Positions 41,612-52,219 are shown, counted from the stretch's first letter. The stretch is DNA of 64,000 nt from Natribaculum luteum (GCF_023008545.1 NZ_CP095397.1:2903199-2967198); one strand, 5' to 3'. A program made the numbers and translations. The notes: generated by a model not told the origin, from the letters alone.

Positions 41612-41935
41612 CTAGAACTGGTACCGACGCTCGTCGTCTCTGGTCGGGTACTGGTCTGCACCCGTCATCTCGTCGAAGGTCATCCCCGTGAGGTACTCGT
41701 CGTAGGTGACGTCGTAGCCCGACCGCAGGTGGAAATCCAGGTTCCCCGTGTCGACCGCCGTCTGGAAAAGCATGTGAATCGCACGGCGGACGAGTTCGTC
41801 AGTCTCCTCGGGATCGAGTGCTGTCTCGAGCAAGGCGAGTTCGTTTCGCGTTTCGCGATCGAGCGAGACCTCGAGTTCGTCACCCAGGTCGGCGTACGCG
41901 TCCTGTATCTCGTCGTTGAGGTCGTCGAGACCCAT
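41612..41935 (-). CDS. Helical hypothetical protein
   Basis: A 107-aa protein beginning MGLDDLNDEIQDAYADLGDE. It is acidic and helical (LALLETALDPEETDELVRRA, HMLFQTAVDTGNLDFHLRSG) and ends TRDDERRYQF. There are no cysteines or membrane segments and no family I can name. The ATG at 41935 is the family-like start; the gene is divergent from mutY. Confidence 0.78.
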   Translation of the reverse strand: MGLDDLNDEIQDAYADLGDELEVSLDRETRNELALLETALDPEETDELVRRAIHMLFQTAVDTGNLDFHLRSGYDVTYDEYLTGMTFDEMTGADQYPTRDDERRYQF

Positions 41936-42095
41936 ACGCTGGAGGTATCGAGCCGGCCGCATATGCCTTTCGTGCTCGTGGTGCTCTTGCTCTGTCGTGG
42001 TATTCTCACCCTGCTACTCTACTATCGTCTTCACGTGCGCGCGCCGGACGGCGAACTTCCGGACGTATAAGACGGTACGCTCGCTAGGGCGACCG

Positions 42096-43016
42096 ATGAG
42101 CGAACGGGAGGAGCCCACGCTGCCCGACGACCTCGAGGCAGTTCGTGAGGCGCTGATCGCGTGGTACGAGGACGACCACCGGCCGTTTCCCTGGCGACGA
42201 ACCGACGATCCGTACGCGATCCTCGTCAGCGAGGTGATGAGCCAGCAGACCCAACTCGAGCGGGTCGAAGCGGCCTGGGAGGAGTTTCTCGAGCGGTGGC
42301 CGACGACGGCGGCGCTCGCCGAGGCGGATCGCGCCGACGTCGTCGGGTTCTGGACGGACCACAGCCTCGGGTACAACAACCGGGCGAAGTACCTCCACGA
42401 GGCGGCCCACCAGGTCGAGACCGAGTTCGACGGCGAGTTCCCGACGACGCCCGACGGCCTCCAGGAACTGATGGGCGTCGGGCCGTACACGGCGAACGCG
42501 GTGGCGAGTTTCGCGTTCAACACCGGCGACGCCGTCGTCGACACGAACGTCAAACGCGTCTGCTATCGGGCGTTCGGAGTGCCGGACGACGACGCGGCCT
42601 TCGAGACGGCGGCGAACGACCTCATGCCGGACGGGCGATCGCGCGTCTGGAACAACGCGATCATGGAACTCGGTGGCGTCGCCTGTCGCCAGCGGCCCCG
42701 CTGTGACGAGGCGGGCTGTCCCTGGCGCGAGTGGTGTGACGCCTACGCGACCGGCGACTTCACCGCTCCCGACGTCCCCACCCAGCCGACGTTCGAAGGA
42801 AGCCGTCGCCAGATGCGTGGCCGTGCGATTTCGATACTCAAAGAGTACGACGAACTCTCACTCGACGACCTCGGGCCGCGAGTGCGAGTTGACTACACTC
42901 CAGACGGTGAGAACGGCCGCGAGTGGCTCCGCGACCTCCTCTCGGACCTGGCCGACGACGGCCTGGTCTCACTCGAGATGCGAGACGGCGAGACGGTCGC
43001 CCGGCTCCGGCGCTGA
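42096..43016 (+). CDS. mutY: A/G-specific adenine glycosylase MutY
   Basis: A 306-aa base-excision repair glycosylase that removes adenine mispaired with 8-oxoG. It has RPFPWRRTDDPYAILVSEVMSQQTQ-like start pieces (WRRTDDPYAILVSEVMSQQT), the helix-hairpin-helix LMGVGPYTANAVASFAF with catalytic Asp in VVDTNVKRVC, and the 4Fe-4S loop C-x6-C-x2-C-x5-C type (ACRQRPRCDEAGCPWREWC). The C-terminal domain is reduced. The ATG at 42096 (MSEREEPTLP) is used, since the upstream in-frame residues are basic and unlike the family. Confidence 0.95.
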   Translation: MSEREEPTLPDDLEAVREALIAWYEDDHRPFPWRRTDDPYAILVSEVMSQQTQLERVEAAWEEFLERWPTTAALAEADRADVVGFWTDHSLGYNNRAKYLHEAAHQVETEFDGEFPTTPDGLQELMGVGPYTANAVASFAFNTGDAVVDTNVKRVCYRAFGVPDDDAAFETAANDLMPDGRSRVWNNAIMELGGVACRQRPRCDEAGCPWREWCDAYATGDFTAPDVPTQPTFEGSRRQMRGRAISILKEYDELSLDDLGPRVRVDYTPDGENGREWLRDLLSDLADDGLVSLEMRDGETVARLRR

Positions 43017-43066
43017 CGTGTGGCGTCGGGACAGCGGTTTTCAGGCCCGACCACGAGGTGAACGGT

Positions 43067-43681
43067 ATGACCGAAGCCGACCCGCCGTCGGAGGACGTCG
43101 ACGACGCGGTTCGCGTCGTCGCGATCTGTGGCAGTCTTCGCGAGCGCAGTTACACCCGCATCGCCCTCGAGCGCGCACTCGAGGAAGCCGCCCGGCTGGA
43201 CGCAGAGACCGAACTGCTCGACCTGCGCGAGTGGGACCTCCCGCTCTACGACGCCGACGTCGACCGCGAGGACGCGGGTGAGGCAGAAGCGTTCACCGCT
43301 CGCGTGCGCGCGGCCGACTCAATACTACTTGGATCGCCGATGTACCACGGATCGTACTCCTCGCCGCTGAAGACCGCACTGGACTACTGTGGCTTCGACG
43401 AGTTCGAAGACGAGACCGTCGGCCTCCTCGCAGTCTCCGGCGGTGCGTTTCCGGTGACCACCCTAGAGCACATGCGGTCGGTCTGCCGGGCGCTCAACGC
43501 GTGGGTAATTCCACACCAGGCAGCCATCCCGAACGCGAGCCGTGCGTTCGACGACGGCGAGTTCGTCGACACGAGCCTCGAGGAGCGTGTGGCGACGCTC
43601 GGCCGGCGAGCGGTCCAGTACGCGACGATCGAACCGGACCCGGACTCCTTCGAGAGCGGCCAGAACGTCGGCGCACGGTGA
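43067..43681 (+). CDS. NADPH-dependent FMN reductase family protein
   Basis: A 204-aa flavodoxin-like reductase. The FMN phosphate loop is VAICGSLRERSYTRIAL, then LLGSPMYHGSYSSPLKTALDY (flavin ring loop) and VGLLAVSGGAFP. Such enzymes reduce FMN, quinones or azo compounds using NAD(P)H. The start ATG at 43067 follows mutY by 50 bases, and both may share a transcript. Confidence 0.93.
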   Translation: MTEADPPSEDVDDAVRVVAICGSLRERSYTRIALERALEEAARLDAETELLDLREWDLPLYDADVDREDAGEAEAFTARVRAADSILLGSPMYHGSYSSPLKTALDYCGFDEFEDETVGLLAVSGGAFPVTTLEHMRSVCRALNAWVIPHQAAIPNASRAFDDGEFVDTSLEERVATLGRRAVQYATIEPDPDSFESGQNVGAR

Positions 43682-43692
43682 CCGGTGGCGGA

Positions 43693-44361
43693 TCACGGCT
43701 CGAGTATCCGCCGGAGACGGTGTTGCTGTGCGAAAAGGGAGACGAGCCAGAACGCGAGGGCACCGAGCTGGTATGCCTGGATTCGAAGGAAGAGACTCAT
43801 CTCGCGAACCGAGAAGAGGGCTGTGGTAAACGACCAGTCGGTGAACCACGCCGTTGCGAGCAGCGTCGTCGCACCGAGAGCGATGAGCGCTCCCGGAACC
43901 AACGTCGCGGGGTTCGCGACACTAGTCAGCAGCGAATCGCCGTCGTATCTATGCTCGAACCGAAAGACGTAGCGTTCCAGGGTGAACTGGCCGGTGAGAA
44001 CGACCGCGAGGGTGAGCGCAGCGGCGACGACCCCACCGACGCCCCCGACCCACTCGGCGACCAGGAGCCAGACGATCCAGCTTCCGGTGAGCACCATCGC
44101 GGTGACGAGTCGCTGCGGGCGAAGCAGGTCCCCGATGCTTCGGGTCGCCATGCCAAAGACGCCGGTCCTGAGAAGCGATCCACAGAAGAGGATCCCGAGT
44201 CCGGCCATGGCGGTCGAGACCGTCCGCGATTCGACGACGAGCACGAACCACGAGACGACCGCGACCGTCTCGACCGTCGCCGCAGAGAGCGCAGCAGTTG
44301 CACCGACGAGCCGCCGCTGTGTGGTTCGGCCGAGGACGCCCGGCCGGCGAATGACGCTCAT
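43693..44361 (-). CDS. Six-helix membrane protein, unknown function
   Basis: A 222-aa multi-pass protein with hydrophobic stretches at about 20-45, 50-70, 85-105, 108-125, 150-170 and 195-215. It includes a short basic N-terminus (MSVIRRPGVLGRTTQRRLVG) and a C-terminal QQHRLRR tail. No motif is recognised. It converges with the FMN reductase. The 245-base gap to 44607 shows no gene. Confidence 0.78.
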   Translation of the reverse strand: MSVIRRPGVLGRTTQRRLVGATAALSAATVETVAVVSWFVLVVESRTVSTAMAGLGILFCGSLLRTGVFGMATRSIGDLLRPQRLVTAMVLTGSWIVWLLVAEWVGGVGGVVAAALTLAVVLTGQFTLERYVFRFEHRYDGDSLLTSVANPATLVPGALIALGATTLLATAWFTDWSFTTALFSVREMSLFLRIQAYQLGALAFWLVSLFAQQHRLRRILEP

Positions 44362-44606
44362 ACCGACGCTTCGAACTCGAGCCGTTTCGTTATGGAACTG
44401 TTATTCGCTCCCGATCGGACAACCGGGGCCACAGCCAGCCGCGGCGGAATTGGCAAACGATTTAAGCAACGCTTTCCCCGGTTCCATCCGATGGACGTGA
44501 TCGCGACGGAACCGACCACTCTCCCCCTCTCGAGATCGGCTTCTCGGAGATCGATGCAACCGAGACGCGACGTCGAAACCGCGACACTGCGGTCCGATCG
44601 ATTCGA

Positions 44607-45206
44607 ATGACACAGTGGATAGAGAACCCGAGCGGTGGACGCGACCGCGGCGTGAAAGCGCTGGTGAGAGCGTGGTTCGAAGTGCTCGTTCGGCCGTGGC
44701 GGTTCTTCCGCGTCGGCGTCGCACCCGGCGATCAGGCGCCGGGGCTGGTCTTCCTGATGGCCGTCGTCCTGGTCTCCGAGACGTCGCGGTACCTCCTCGT
44801 CGACGGCGCGTACCCGTCGTTGCCGATCGCCCGCCCGCTCGAGGGTGCGTTCTGGCTCAGTCTGGTCGTCCTCTTCGTCGCACCGCTCTCGTTACACCTC
44901 GTCTCGGCGGTCCAGACCCTGTTTCTCGCGCTGTTCGTCCCCGACCGGGCCGGAATCAGCCAGACGGTGCAGGTGATAGCCTACTCGACTGCACCGTGTG
45001 TCTTCGCCGGCATTCCGGTTCCTGGACTCCGCCTCATCTGTGCAACGTACGGGGCCGTGTTGTTGATCGTCGGTCTCCAGGTCGTCCACGAGACGTCGCT
45101 GATCCGGGCGACGCTCGCCGGCGTCGTTCCAGCCGCGCTCGTCTTCGGTTCTGGCTTCCACGGATTCACCGCACTCGAGGCGCTCGGCGTGCCAATTCCT
45201 CTCTGA
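44607..45206 (+). CDS. YIP1-family membrane protein
   Basis: A 199-aa protein that fits the YIP1 domain. An N-terminal cytoplasmic helix (LVRAWFEVLVRPWRFFRVGV) with the PxxFF-like motif is followed by five hydrophobic helices. The second includes WLSLVVLFVAPLSLHLVSAV and the fourth carries the polar YSTAPCVFAGIPVPG. In archaea the family has unknown roles in membrane organisation. It is a single gene. Confidence 0.85.
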   Translation: MTQWIENPSGGRDRGVKALVRAWFEVLVRPWRFFRVGVAPGDQAPGLVFLMAVVLVSETSRYLLVDGAYPSLPIARPLEGAFWLSLVVLFVAPLSLHLVSAVQTLFLALFVPDRAGISQTVQVIAYSTAPCVFAGIPVPGLRLICATYGAVLLIVGLQVVHETSLIRATLAGVVPAALVFGSGFHGFTALEALGVPIPL

Positions 45207-45363
45207 CAACAAACACATACCCAACCGGTCACTTTCCCCTCTCGAGCGTCGAAATGGACTTCGACAGATCCCGATTAGTCCCGTATTTCCCTGACGGAAC
45301 GACCGTATTATGATGTTGGTAACAGAGTACTGCTCGACCGAACTGATCGAAACGTTGGACAGA

Positions 45364-45372
45364 ACTATTTAC
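45364..45372 (+). promoter_or_regulatory. TATA box of the acidic membrane gene
   Basis: ACTATTTAC is 22-30 bases before the ATG at 45394 and supports that start over the longer in-frame ORF. Confidence 0.5.
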
Positions 45373-45393
45373 AGTGATGTATTCGACCGCAAT

Positions 45394-45993
45394 ATGCCCG
45401 ATACTGACCAACCGGACGAAAATCTGTCCGAGCGTGTCGTGAAAGAGGCAGTCGGCATCGGCATGGAGTCACCGATGCGAGAGTCGATTCTCGAGGCAGT
45501 CGAAGAGGCCGACGGCAGCCGTCCGGCGCGGAAACGCCAGCTTCCGCTGCTGGGTGCCGTCCTCGGACTCGGTGCTGCGGTGGGCTATCTCATCGGAAGC
45601 CGGGGCGAGCAGATCGTCGAGTCCGACGAACTGTCGATCGAGGAGTTCGAGACGCCGACCGTCATCGACGGCCCCGAAGAGACAGACGAGTCCACAGAAG
45701 CGGAATCCACGGGCGAAAGCACAGAGACCGACGACGAGACAGAGGCGGAGTCAGGTGGCAGCCGCCTTCGGCGGATTCTCCTCGCACTCGGAATTCTCGC
45801 CGGAATTGCCCTCCTTCGTCGTCGTTTCTCGTCGTCAGAACAGGAAGAGTGGGAACCGATCGAGGAGTTCGAACCCGCTGTGAGTACCGACGAAGAGACG
45901 GAGGAGGCTGGCGAAGAGACTCCCGAACAGGAGTCCGAAGCCGGAGCAGGCGAGGAGTTCACGGACGAAGAAGAGGAGACGACCGAGGAGTGA
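45394..45993 (+). CDS. Acidic two-helix membrane protein
   Basis: A 199-aa protein. It has an N-terminal helical part (DENLSERVVKEAVGIGMESPMR), a glycine-rich membrane helix (LPLLGAVLGLGAAVGYLIGS), an acidic linker, a second helix (ILLALGILAGIALL) and an E/T-rich acidic tail. The layout resembles the glycine-zipper genes 1.3-3 kb downstream. The ATG at 45394 (MPDTDQPDENL) fits the TATA spacing. No known function. Confidence 0.82.
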   Translation: MPDTDQPDENLSERVVKEAVGIGMESPMRESILEAVEEADGSRPARKRQLPLLGAVLGLGAAVGYLIGSRGEQIVESDELSIEEFETPTVIDGPEETDESTEAESTGESTETDDETEAESGGSRLRRILLALGILAGIALLRRRFSSSEQEEWEPIEEFEPAVSTDEETEEAGEETPEQESEAGAGEEFTDEEEETTEE

Positions 45994-46063
45994 TCGTCTG
46001 AGTGGGCGCCCACCACGGCGTCTGGCGAAGAAGCTAAGGGGGCGACGGCGACAGTGTGGTGCA

Positions 46064-47104
46064 ATGGAGACGTCCCATCGCGTTATCGTCGGCGACTCGA
46101 GAGCGTTCACCGAAGTCGACGACGACTCGGTCGAACTCGTCGTCACCTCCCCGCCGTACCCGATGATCGACCTCTGGGACGACCTCTTTATCGATCTCGA
46201 TCCGACCGTTGGCGACGCCCTCGAGCGTGGCGACGGTCGAGAAGCGTTCGAGGCGATGCACGCCCAGCTCGATCGCGTCTGGGACGAACTCGAGCGTGTC
46301 CTCGTCGACGGCGGCATCGCCTGTATCAACGTCGGCGACGCGACGCGCACCCTCGACGGGAGCTTTCGCGTCTATCCCAACCACGCCCGGATCGTCGAGG
46401 CGTTCGAACGGCGCGGATTCGACCCGTTGCCCGACGTTCTCTGGCGAAAACCGGCCAACAGCGCCGCGAAGTTCATGGGCAGCGGGATGATCCCGCCTAA
46501 CGCCTACGTCACCCTCGAGCACGAGTACGTGCTCATCTTCCGGAACGGCTCCTCGTCCCGGCGCTTCGAGTCCCGTGCCGACTGTCGCTACGAGGCGGCG
46601 TACTTCTGGGAGGAACGAAACCGCTGGTTCTCCGACGTCTGGACCGATGTCCGTGGCGAACTCCAGGCGCTCGAGCGAGACGACCTCCGGGAGCGGTCCG
46701 CGGCGTACCCACTCGAGATCCCCTATCGCCTCATCTGTATGTACTCGACGTATGGCGACACCGTTCTCGATCCCTTCTGGGGAACTGGGACGACGTCGCT
46801 CGCCGCGATGTGCGCCGGACGAAACTCTATCGGCTGCGAGCTCGAGGCGGAGTTCGTCTCCGTCTTCGACGACCGCGTCTCGACGGTCGACGAACTCTCC
46901 CAGGAGGTCGCCAGAACGCGACTGGCCGACCACCGGGCGTTCGTCGCCGAGCGACGAGCCGACGGCGACGACCTCGAGTACCGGGCCGAGCACTACGACG
47001 TTCCCGTGATGACCAAGATGGAGCGCAACATTCGGTTGTACGCCGTCGACGCGGTCGAATCGCTCGAGGACGGCTACCGGATCGACCACACCGTATTCGA
47101 GTAG
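46064..47104 (+). CDS. zim: DNA (cytosine-N4) methyltransferase, probable CTAG methylase
   Basis: A 346-aa beta-class amino-methyltransferase. The catalytic motif TSPPYP (28-33) precedes the SAM motif DPFWGTGTTSLAA, which is the m4C/beta order; TSPPY rather than DPPY favours N4-cytosine. I match it to the orphan haloarchaeal CTAG methylase (Zim), which modifies CTAG without a restriction partner; the specificity is inferred from family, not proved. It stands alone between the acidic membrane gene and the glycine-zipper cassette. Confidence 0.88.
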   Translation: METSHRVIVGDSRAFTEVDDDSVELVVTSPPYPMIDLWDDLFIDLDPTVGDALERGDGREAFEAMHAQLDRVWDELERVLVDGGIACINVGDATRTLDGSFRVYPNHARIVEAFERRGFDPLPDVLWRKPANSAAKFMGSGMIPPNAYVTLEHEYVLIFRNGSSSRRFESRADCRYEAAYFWEERNRWFSDVWTDVRGELQALERDDLRERSAAYPLEIPYRLICMYSTYGDTVLDPFWGTGTTSLAAMCAGRNSIGCELEAEFVSVFDDRVSTVDELSQEVARTRLADHRAFVAERRADGDDLEYRAEHYDVPVMTKMERNIRLYAVDAVESLEDGYRIDHTVFE

Positions 47105-47252
47105 GCCATCGCGTGGTGACGAGCGGTCCCGTTCGCTTCGGTCGTCAGCGATTGCGAATGCCGTGAACGGTTACACGAGAACGTGTGAGCGTAGCACACG
47201 CAAGCCCAACTTGCACACCGACGTGGACCGTAACCTATATTGGTTTTATCAT

Positions 47253-48056
47253 ATGTGGAACCGATCAAAAAAAGACAGCGGTAGTGAACGTACGGATTCC
47301 GGACAGCCGGAGATGCGCTATCGTACTCCGGATACGATTCGTATTGCGTCTGAGCAGTCGAAATCCAGCGGACGGCTCGTACCTGATGGCGGCGAAGTCG
47401 ACGAGAGTTCGGACCAGAACGCCGAATCGGACGGCGACGCAGAAGCGAGCGATTCAGAAGAAACGCCGGTAGAAGAGACGGACGGGAGTGAAGCAGCGTC
47501 GGAGGAGGCCGAGGAGATCGAAGGCGAGGAAGTCGAAGAAGAGAGTGAAGAGGCCGAAGAAGAGGGTGAAGAAGCCGAAGAAGCCGAAGAAGAGGGGGAG
47601 GAGGCCGAAATCCTGCACCTCGATCTCGAGGGGCTGTTCCTGAACGTGCTCGGACTCGAGGTCGACCTGAACGAAGTCGTCCTCGACGTGTCGGCCCATC
47701 CGGGATCGAACCGGCTCCTCGGGAACCTGCTGTCGACCGTGTCGTCGCTGTTCGACGGCACGTCCGGCTCCCTCCTTGGGGGACTCGGATCCTCTCTCGG
47801 CGGGCTGTTCGGATCGGGCGACGGATCGGACGGCGGCGGCATCCTGTCCTCGATCGCCGGAAGCGTCCGAAGCGGCGTCAATCGTGCCGTCTCGAGCATC
47901 CCTCTCGAAGAAGTAATCGCCCAGGGCGTGCAGGCGCTGATTCGACAGCTTCTCGACCAGTCTGGATCCCAGGCCAGCGAGGACGTCGCCGAGCAGGCGA
48001 GCGAAGGCCCCGCCCAGTCACAGCCTGAGTCACAGCAAGCGGAGGCAGAATCATGA
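47253..48056 (+). CDS. Cassette protein 1: acidic linker, L/V-rich repeat domain and Gly/Ser tail
   Basis: A 267-aa protein with no family name I know. Residues 1-40 are basic/polar and about 45-125 are E/A/S-rich coil (EEAEEIEGEEVEEESEEAEE). A compact alternating strand block of about 40 residues follows (ILHLDLEGLFLNVLGLEVDL then PGSNRLLGNLLSTVSSLFDG). The tail is Gly/Ser-rich and ends with an amphipathic helix. The NLLGNLL-type motif resembles one I recall in uncharacterised bacterial proteins. The start could be 47253 or 47313. Its stop overlaps the next gene by ATGA. Confidence 0.8.
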   Translation: MWNRSKKDSGSERTDSGQPEMRYRTPDTIRIASEQSKSSGRLVPDGGEVDESSDQNAESDGDAEASDSEETPVEETDGSEAASEEAEEIEGEEVEEESEEAEEEGEEAEEAEEEGEEAEILHLDLEGLFLNVLGLEVDLNEVVLDVSAHPGSNRLLGNLLSTVSSLFDGTSGSLLGGLGSSLGGLFGSGDGSDGGGILSSIAGSVRSGVNRAVSSIPLEEVIAQGVQALIRQLLDQSGSQASEDVAEQASEGPAQSQPESQQAEAES

Positions 48057-48523
48057 GCGGCGACTCCGTCGTTCAACAGATCGACTACGGAAAAATCGCC
48101 GAGAACATCGACACCGACGAGCTACTCGAGGGGACCAGATGGGAGGGCGAGTTCGACGAGAGCGAGAATTTCGGGGCGGCGATCGGCGGGATCATCGGCG
48201 CGATCGTCGGCCAAAAAATCGGCGAAGCCGTCGGACAAACGGTCGGAGATACGCTGGTGAAAGAGCTCTTGGGCTCGGAAGAAGCCGAAAAAGGGGAAGA
48301 CACAGAAGAGACGGCAGAAGAGGAGTCGGAAGCCGAAGAAACACCGGAAGAGACGGAAGAAGCAGAGACGGAAGAAGCAGAAGCGGAAGAAAAGCCAGAA
48401 GAAACCGAAGAAGCACGCTCCGTCGAGACTCCGGCGGACGAACAGGCGGCGTCGAACGGCGGTGAGACCGAAACGGAACGCGAGGGAGAACAGACGGAGC
48501 CCGAAGACGTAGATTCGGAGTAA
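48053..48523 (+). CDS. Cassette protein 2: glycine zipper with acidic tail
   Basis: A 156-aa protein. An N-terminal helix VQQIDYGKIAENIDTDELLE leads into a glycine-zipper segment (FGAAIGGIIGAIVGQKIGEA; GxxxG spaced), then a long E/T/A-rich acidic tail. The zipper could insert in membranes or self-assemble. Its start overlaps the upstream stop by four bases, so the two are translationally coupled. Confidence 0.82.
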   Translation: MSGDSVVQQIDYGKIAENIDTDELLEGTRWEGEFDESENFGAAIGGIIGAIVGQKIGEAVGQTVGDTLVKELLGSEEAEKGEDTEETAEEESEAEETPEETEEAETEEAEAEEKPEETEEARSVETPADEQAASNGGETETEREGEQTEPEDVDSE

Positions 48524-48604
48524 TACGATGAACAGCATACTAGCTCCGAGCGAGACGGCGACCTCGGTCGAACGTCCGACGCGACTCGGTGCTAATCGAC
48601 CGGC

Positions 48605-49348
48605 GTGGATCGCCGTCTCCTCATCGACGAGGTGTCTCGCGTGAGCGACGATACCAGCTTGGTCGATGCCGTCGCCGAGGAAGTGACCGATCAGATCGCC
48701 GTCGACGACCTGCTCGGGGACGGGGATCTCGAGGAGCAGCTCGATACGGGATCTATCGGCGCCTCCCTGGGCCGCGAGTTCGGTGCCCAGATCGGCCGCG
48801 AACTGGGCAAAGCGGTCGGACGGGAGATACACGCGGCGATCTCTGACGGATTGGAGCAGGGCCGCGATCTGGGCGAACTCGTCGCCGACGCCGAATCGGC
48901 GGCGGTACGCGGTGCTCGGAACGCCCTCGACGAACTCGACGGTAGCGACTCGTTCGCCTCTCTCCTTCGGGGGGTCGGTGAGAGGGATGCCGGCGATCAG
49001 CTGACCGGCGCGGCAGCGAACGCACTCACCGGGGACGGCGAGCGAGCCAACGACGAACCGCAAGCGGACGAACCGGCCGCCGACGAAGCCGAGGCCGAGG
49101 ATAACGAAGGCGAAGACGAAGGAGGCGAAAGTGACGGTGAAGAAGTGGCCGAGAACGAACCGACAGACGACTCGTCGAATCACGTCGGAGCGGACGACCT
49201 CGACGACCTCCGACGCGACACGCTCGAGGACTTCCTCGAGGTAATGTCCGACGAGCATCTCCAGTCGGTCGCCCGTGACGTAGGAGTCGACGCGGATCTC
49301 AGCCGCGAGGAGATGACCGACCAGATCGTCGCGGAAGTTGCGGGGTAA
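48605..49348 (+). CDS. Cassette protein 3: zipper paralogue with SAP-like C-terminus
   Basis: A 247-aa protein. The N-terminal third resembles protein 2 (TDQIAVDDLLGDGDLEEQLD then GASLGREFGAQIGRELGKAV), with the same glycine spacing but fewer hydrophobics. A middle acidic linker follows. The C-terminal 45 residues (LRRDTLEDFLEVMSDEHLQS...REEMTDQIVAEV) look like a small SAP or Rho-N helix-turn-helix, which usually binds nucleic acid. Start is GTG 48605; an ATG at 48529 is in another frame. Confidence 0.8.
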   Translation: MDRRLLIDEVSRVSDDTSLVDAVAEEVTDQIAVDDLLGDGDLEEQLDTGSIGASLGREFGAQIGRELGKAVGREIHAAISDGLEQGRDLGELVADAESAAVRGARNALDELDGSDSFASLLRGVGERDAGDQLTGAAANALTGDGERANDEPQADEPAADEAEAEDNEGEDEGGESDGEEVAENEPTDDSSNHVGADDLDDLRRDTLEDFLEVMSDEHLQSVARDVGVDADLSREEMTDQIVAEVAG

Positions 49349-49372
49349 TCCGAAGCCACAGCCACAGTAGCC

Positions 49373-50044
49373 ATGACCGAGACCGATCACCTACGAGAAC
49401 GCGTGACTGACCTGTTGGACGAGGCCGAAGCGGGCGTCGATTCGCTCCCCTTGCACGGAGACGCGAGTGAAGACGACCTCGTCGGCGCGTTAGCGGACGA
49501 AGACGGCCACCGACTGCTCGAGGCCGCCGACGACGCCGCCGACCTGCTCGAGACGGCGGACTCTCGGGCGTTACTCGAGGCGCTCGATCTCGCCGAGTTG
49601 CCTGACGGGAGCCGTCCGGAGACGATCCCCGAGGCGATCGCCGGTGGCGAGCAGAGTGGAGTCGAGGACCTCCGCGTGCTGGTGAAACTCGCGAGGCTCT
49701 CGGACGGTATCGATCGCGACTGCGGCGAATCGCTCGCGGAGCTTCGGACCGTGGTCGCCGATCGCACCGACGAGCACGGACGAGAAGAGGGCCTGCAATC
49801 GACGATGCGTTCCGCACTTGGTGACTTCGGTGACGAAGTTCAAGATTTGCGTGGCCGACTCGAAGGGATGGCTGGTGATGACGGCGACGCGGATACGGCT
49901 GCAGATGACGCTAGTAACGACGAGAGAGATTATGCCGATGTCGGCTCGCGACAAAACTCGACGATGTATTCGACGATGGCGCTACCGCCGTCCGAACGAC
50001 CGGATATGGGACAATCGACGCGACATTCCACGATGCCAAAGTGA
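49373..50044 (+). CDS. Cassette protein 4: helical protein with STM-repeat tail
   Basis: A 223-aa acidic helical protein (LRERVTDLLDEAEAGVDSLP, GHRLLEAADDAADLLETADS, LRVLVKLARLSDGIDRDCGE) with one cysteine in DCGE. The tail is not acidic and repeats STM (NSTMYSTMALPP...HSTMPK). No family is recognised. It begins 24 bases after protein 3 and ends just before the first rRNA promoter. Confidence 0.8.
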   Translation: MTETDHLRERVTDLLDEAEAGVDSLPLHGDASEDDLVGALADEDGHRLLEAADDAADLLETADSRALLEALDLAELPDGSRPETIPEAIAGGEQSGVEDLRVLVKLARLSDGIDRDCGESLAELRTVVADRTDEHGREEGLQSTMRSALGDFGDEVQDLRGRLEGMAGDDGDADTAADDASNDERDYADVGSRQNSTMYSTMALPPSERPDMGQSTRHSTMPK

Positions 50045-50062
50045 ATCAATCCCACCACGGAG

Positions 50063-50410
50063 CCGATCCGACGGCCTTATACATACCCGACCGTTGAGAT
50101 AGGGATGCAAACGCGCCACCGGGCGCCGTCCGGTGGTGCCCCGATCTGGGGCTGTCAGTATGTGAGGTCGTTCGGAACGTAATCTGGTCGGTTTTGCCGA
50201 CCTGATTCGATCCGACGCCCTTATATACTTTTGGCCGTTCAGATTGGAACGCAAAAGCCCTCGCCGGATGCGGTTTCCGGCAGGGGATCGATCCGATGCC
50301 CTTAAGTGTACGAGGGCACTCGGATGTAAACGCAACGAACGCGTGATCGACGGGGCGTTCAACTCGCTCCGTCATCTTGGACGTCCGCTCCGAAGGGGTT
50401 AAGTACTCCT
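50063..50410 (+). promoter_or_regulatory. Four tandem rRNA promoters
   Basis: Four copies of a GATCCGAYGSCCTTA element with TATA core occur: P1 50063-50087 (CCTTATACAT), P2 50208-50234 (CCCTTATATACTT), P3 50286-50312 (CCCTTAAGTGTAC), P4 50383-50410 (GGGGTTAAGTACTCC). Each is followed 20-30 bases later by a similar start region (ATGCAAACG, GAACGCAAAAG, ATGTAAACG). 50045-50607 contains no genuine gene; open frames here are spurious. Confidence 0.85.
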
Positions 50411-50482
50411 CGGGGCTTACGAATACGTCCGAAGGAAATGAGGATCTCACCCCTGCGGTCCGCCGTACAGATGGGATCTGAT

Positions 50483-50546
50483 GTTAGCCTCGACAGTTCG
50501 GTGACGCCTGATCGGTCTCTCGATCTGGAGTCGCCGAACGTGGACC
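50483..50546 (+). other. 5' arm of the 16S processing stem
   Basis: GTTAGCCTCGACAGTTC (50483-50499) pairs with GAACTGTCGAGGCTAAC (52164-52180), and CCGAACGTGGACC (50534-50546) pairs with GGTCCACGTTCGG (52116-52128). The nested stems enclose the 16S rRNA and form the bulge-helix-bulge endonuclease substrate. Confidence 0.85.
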
Positions 50547-50607
50547 CATAGTGTGAGTGTGTACCTACATTCACCGCCAAACCTCCCTGGCTCCGCCAGG
50601 GAATAGC

Positions 50608-52079
<1,472 letters not shown>

Positions 52080-52219
52080 CAGACCGGGACCGGGGCGTCG
52101 CCCCGGCCCACCAGCGGTCCACGTTCGGTCACCACTCCAGCGAGTGGCCGACCGGGCACCTTTGAACTGTCGAGGCTAACACTTGCTCCTCGTCGGGCCC
52201 CGATTGGCTCGACGAGGGT

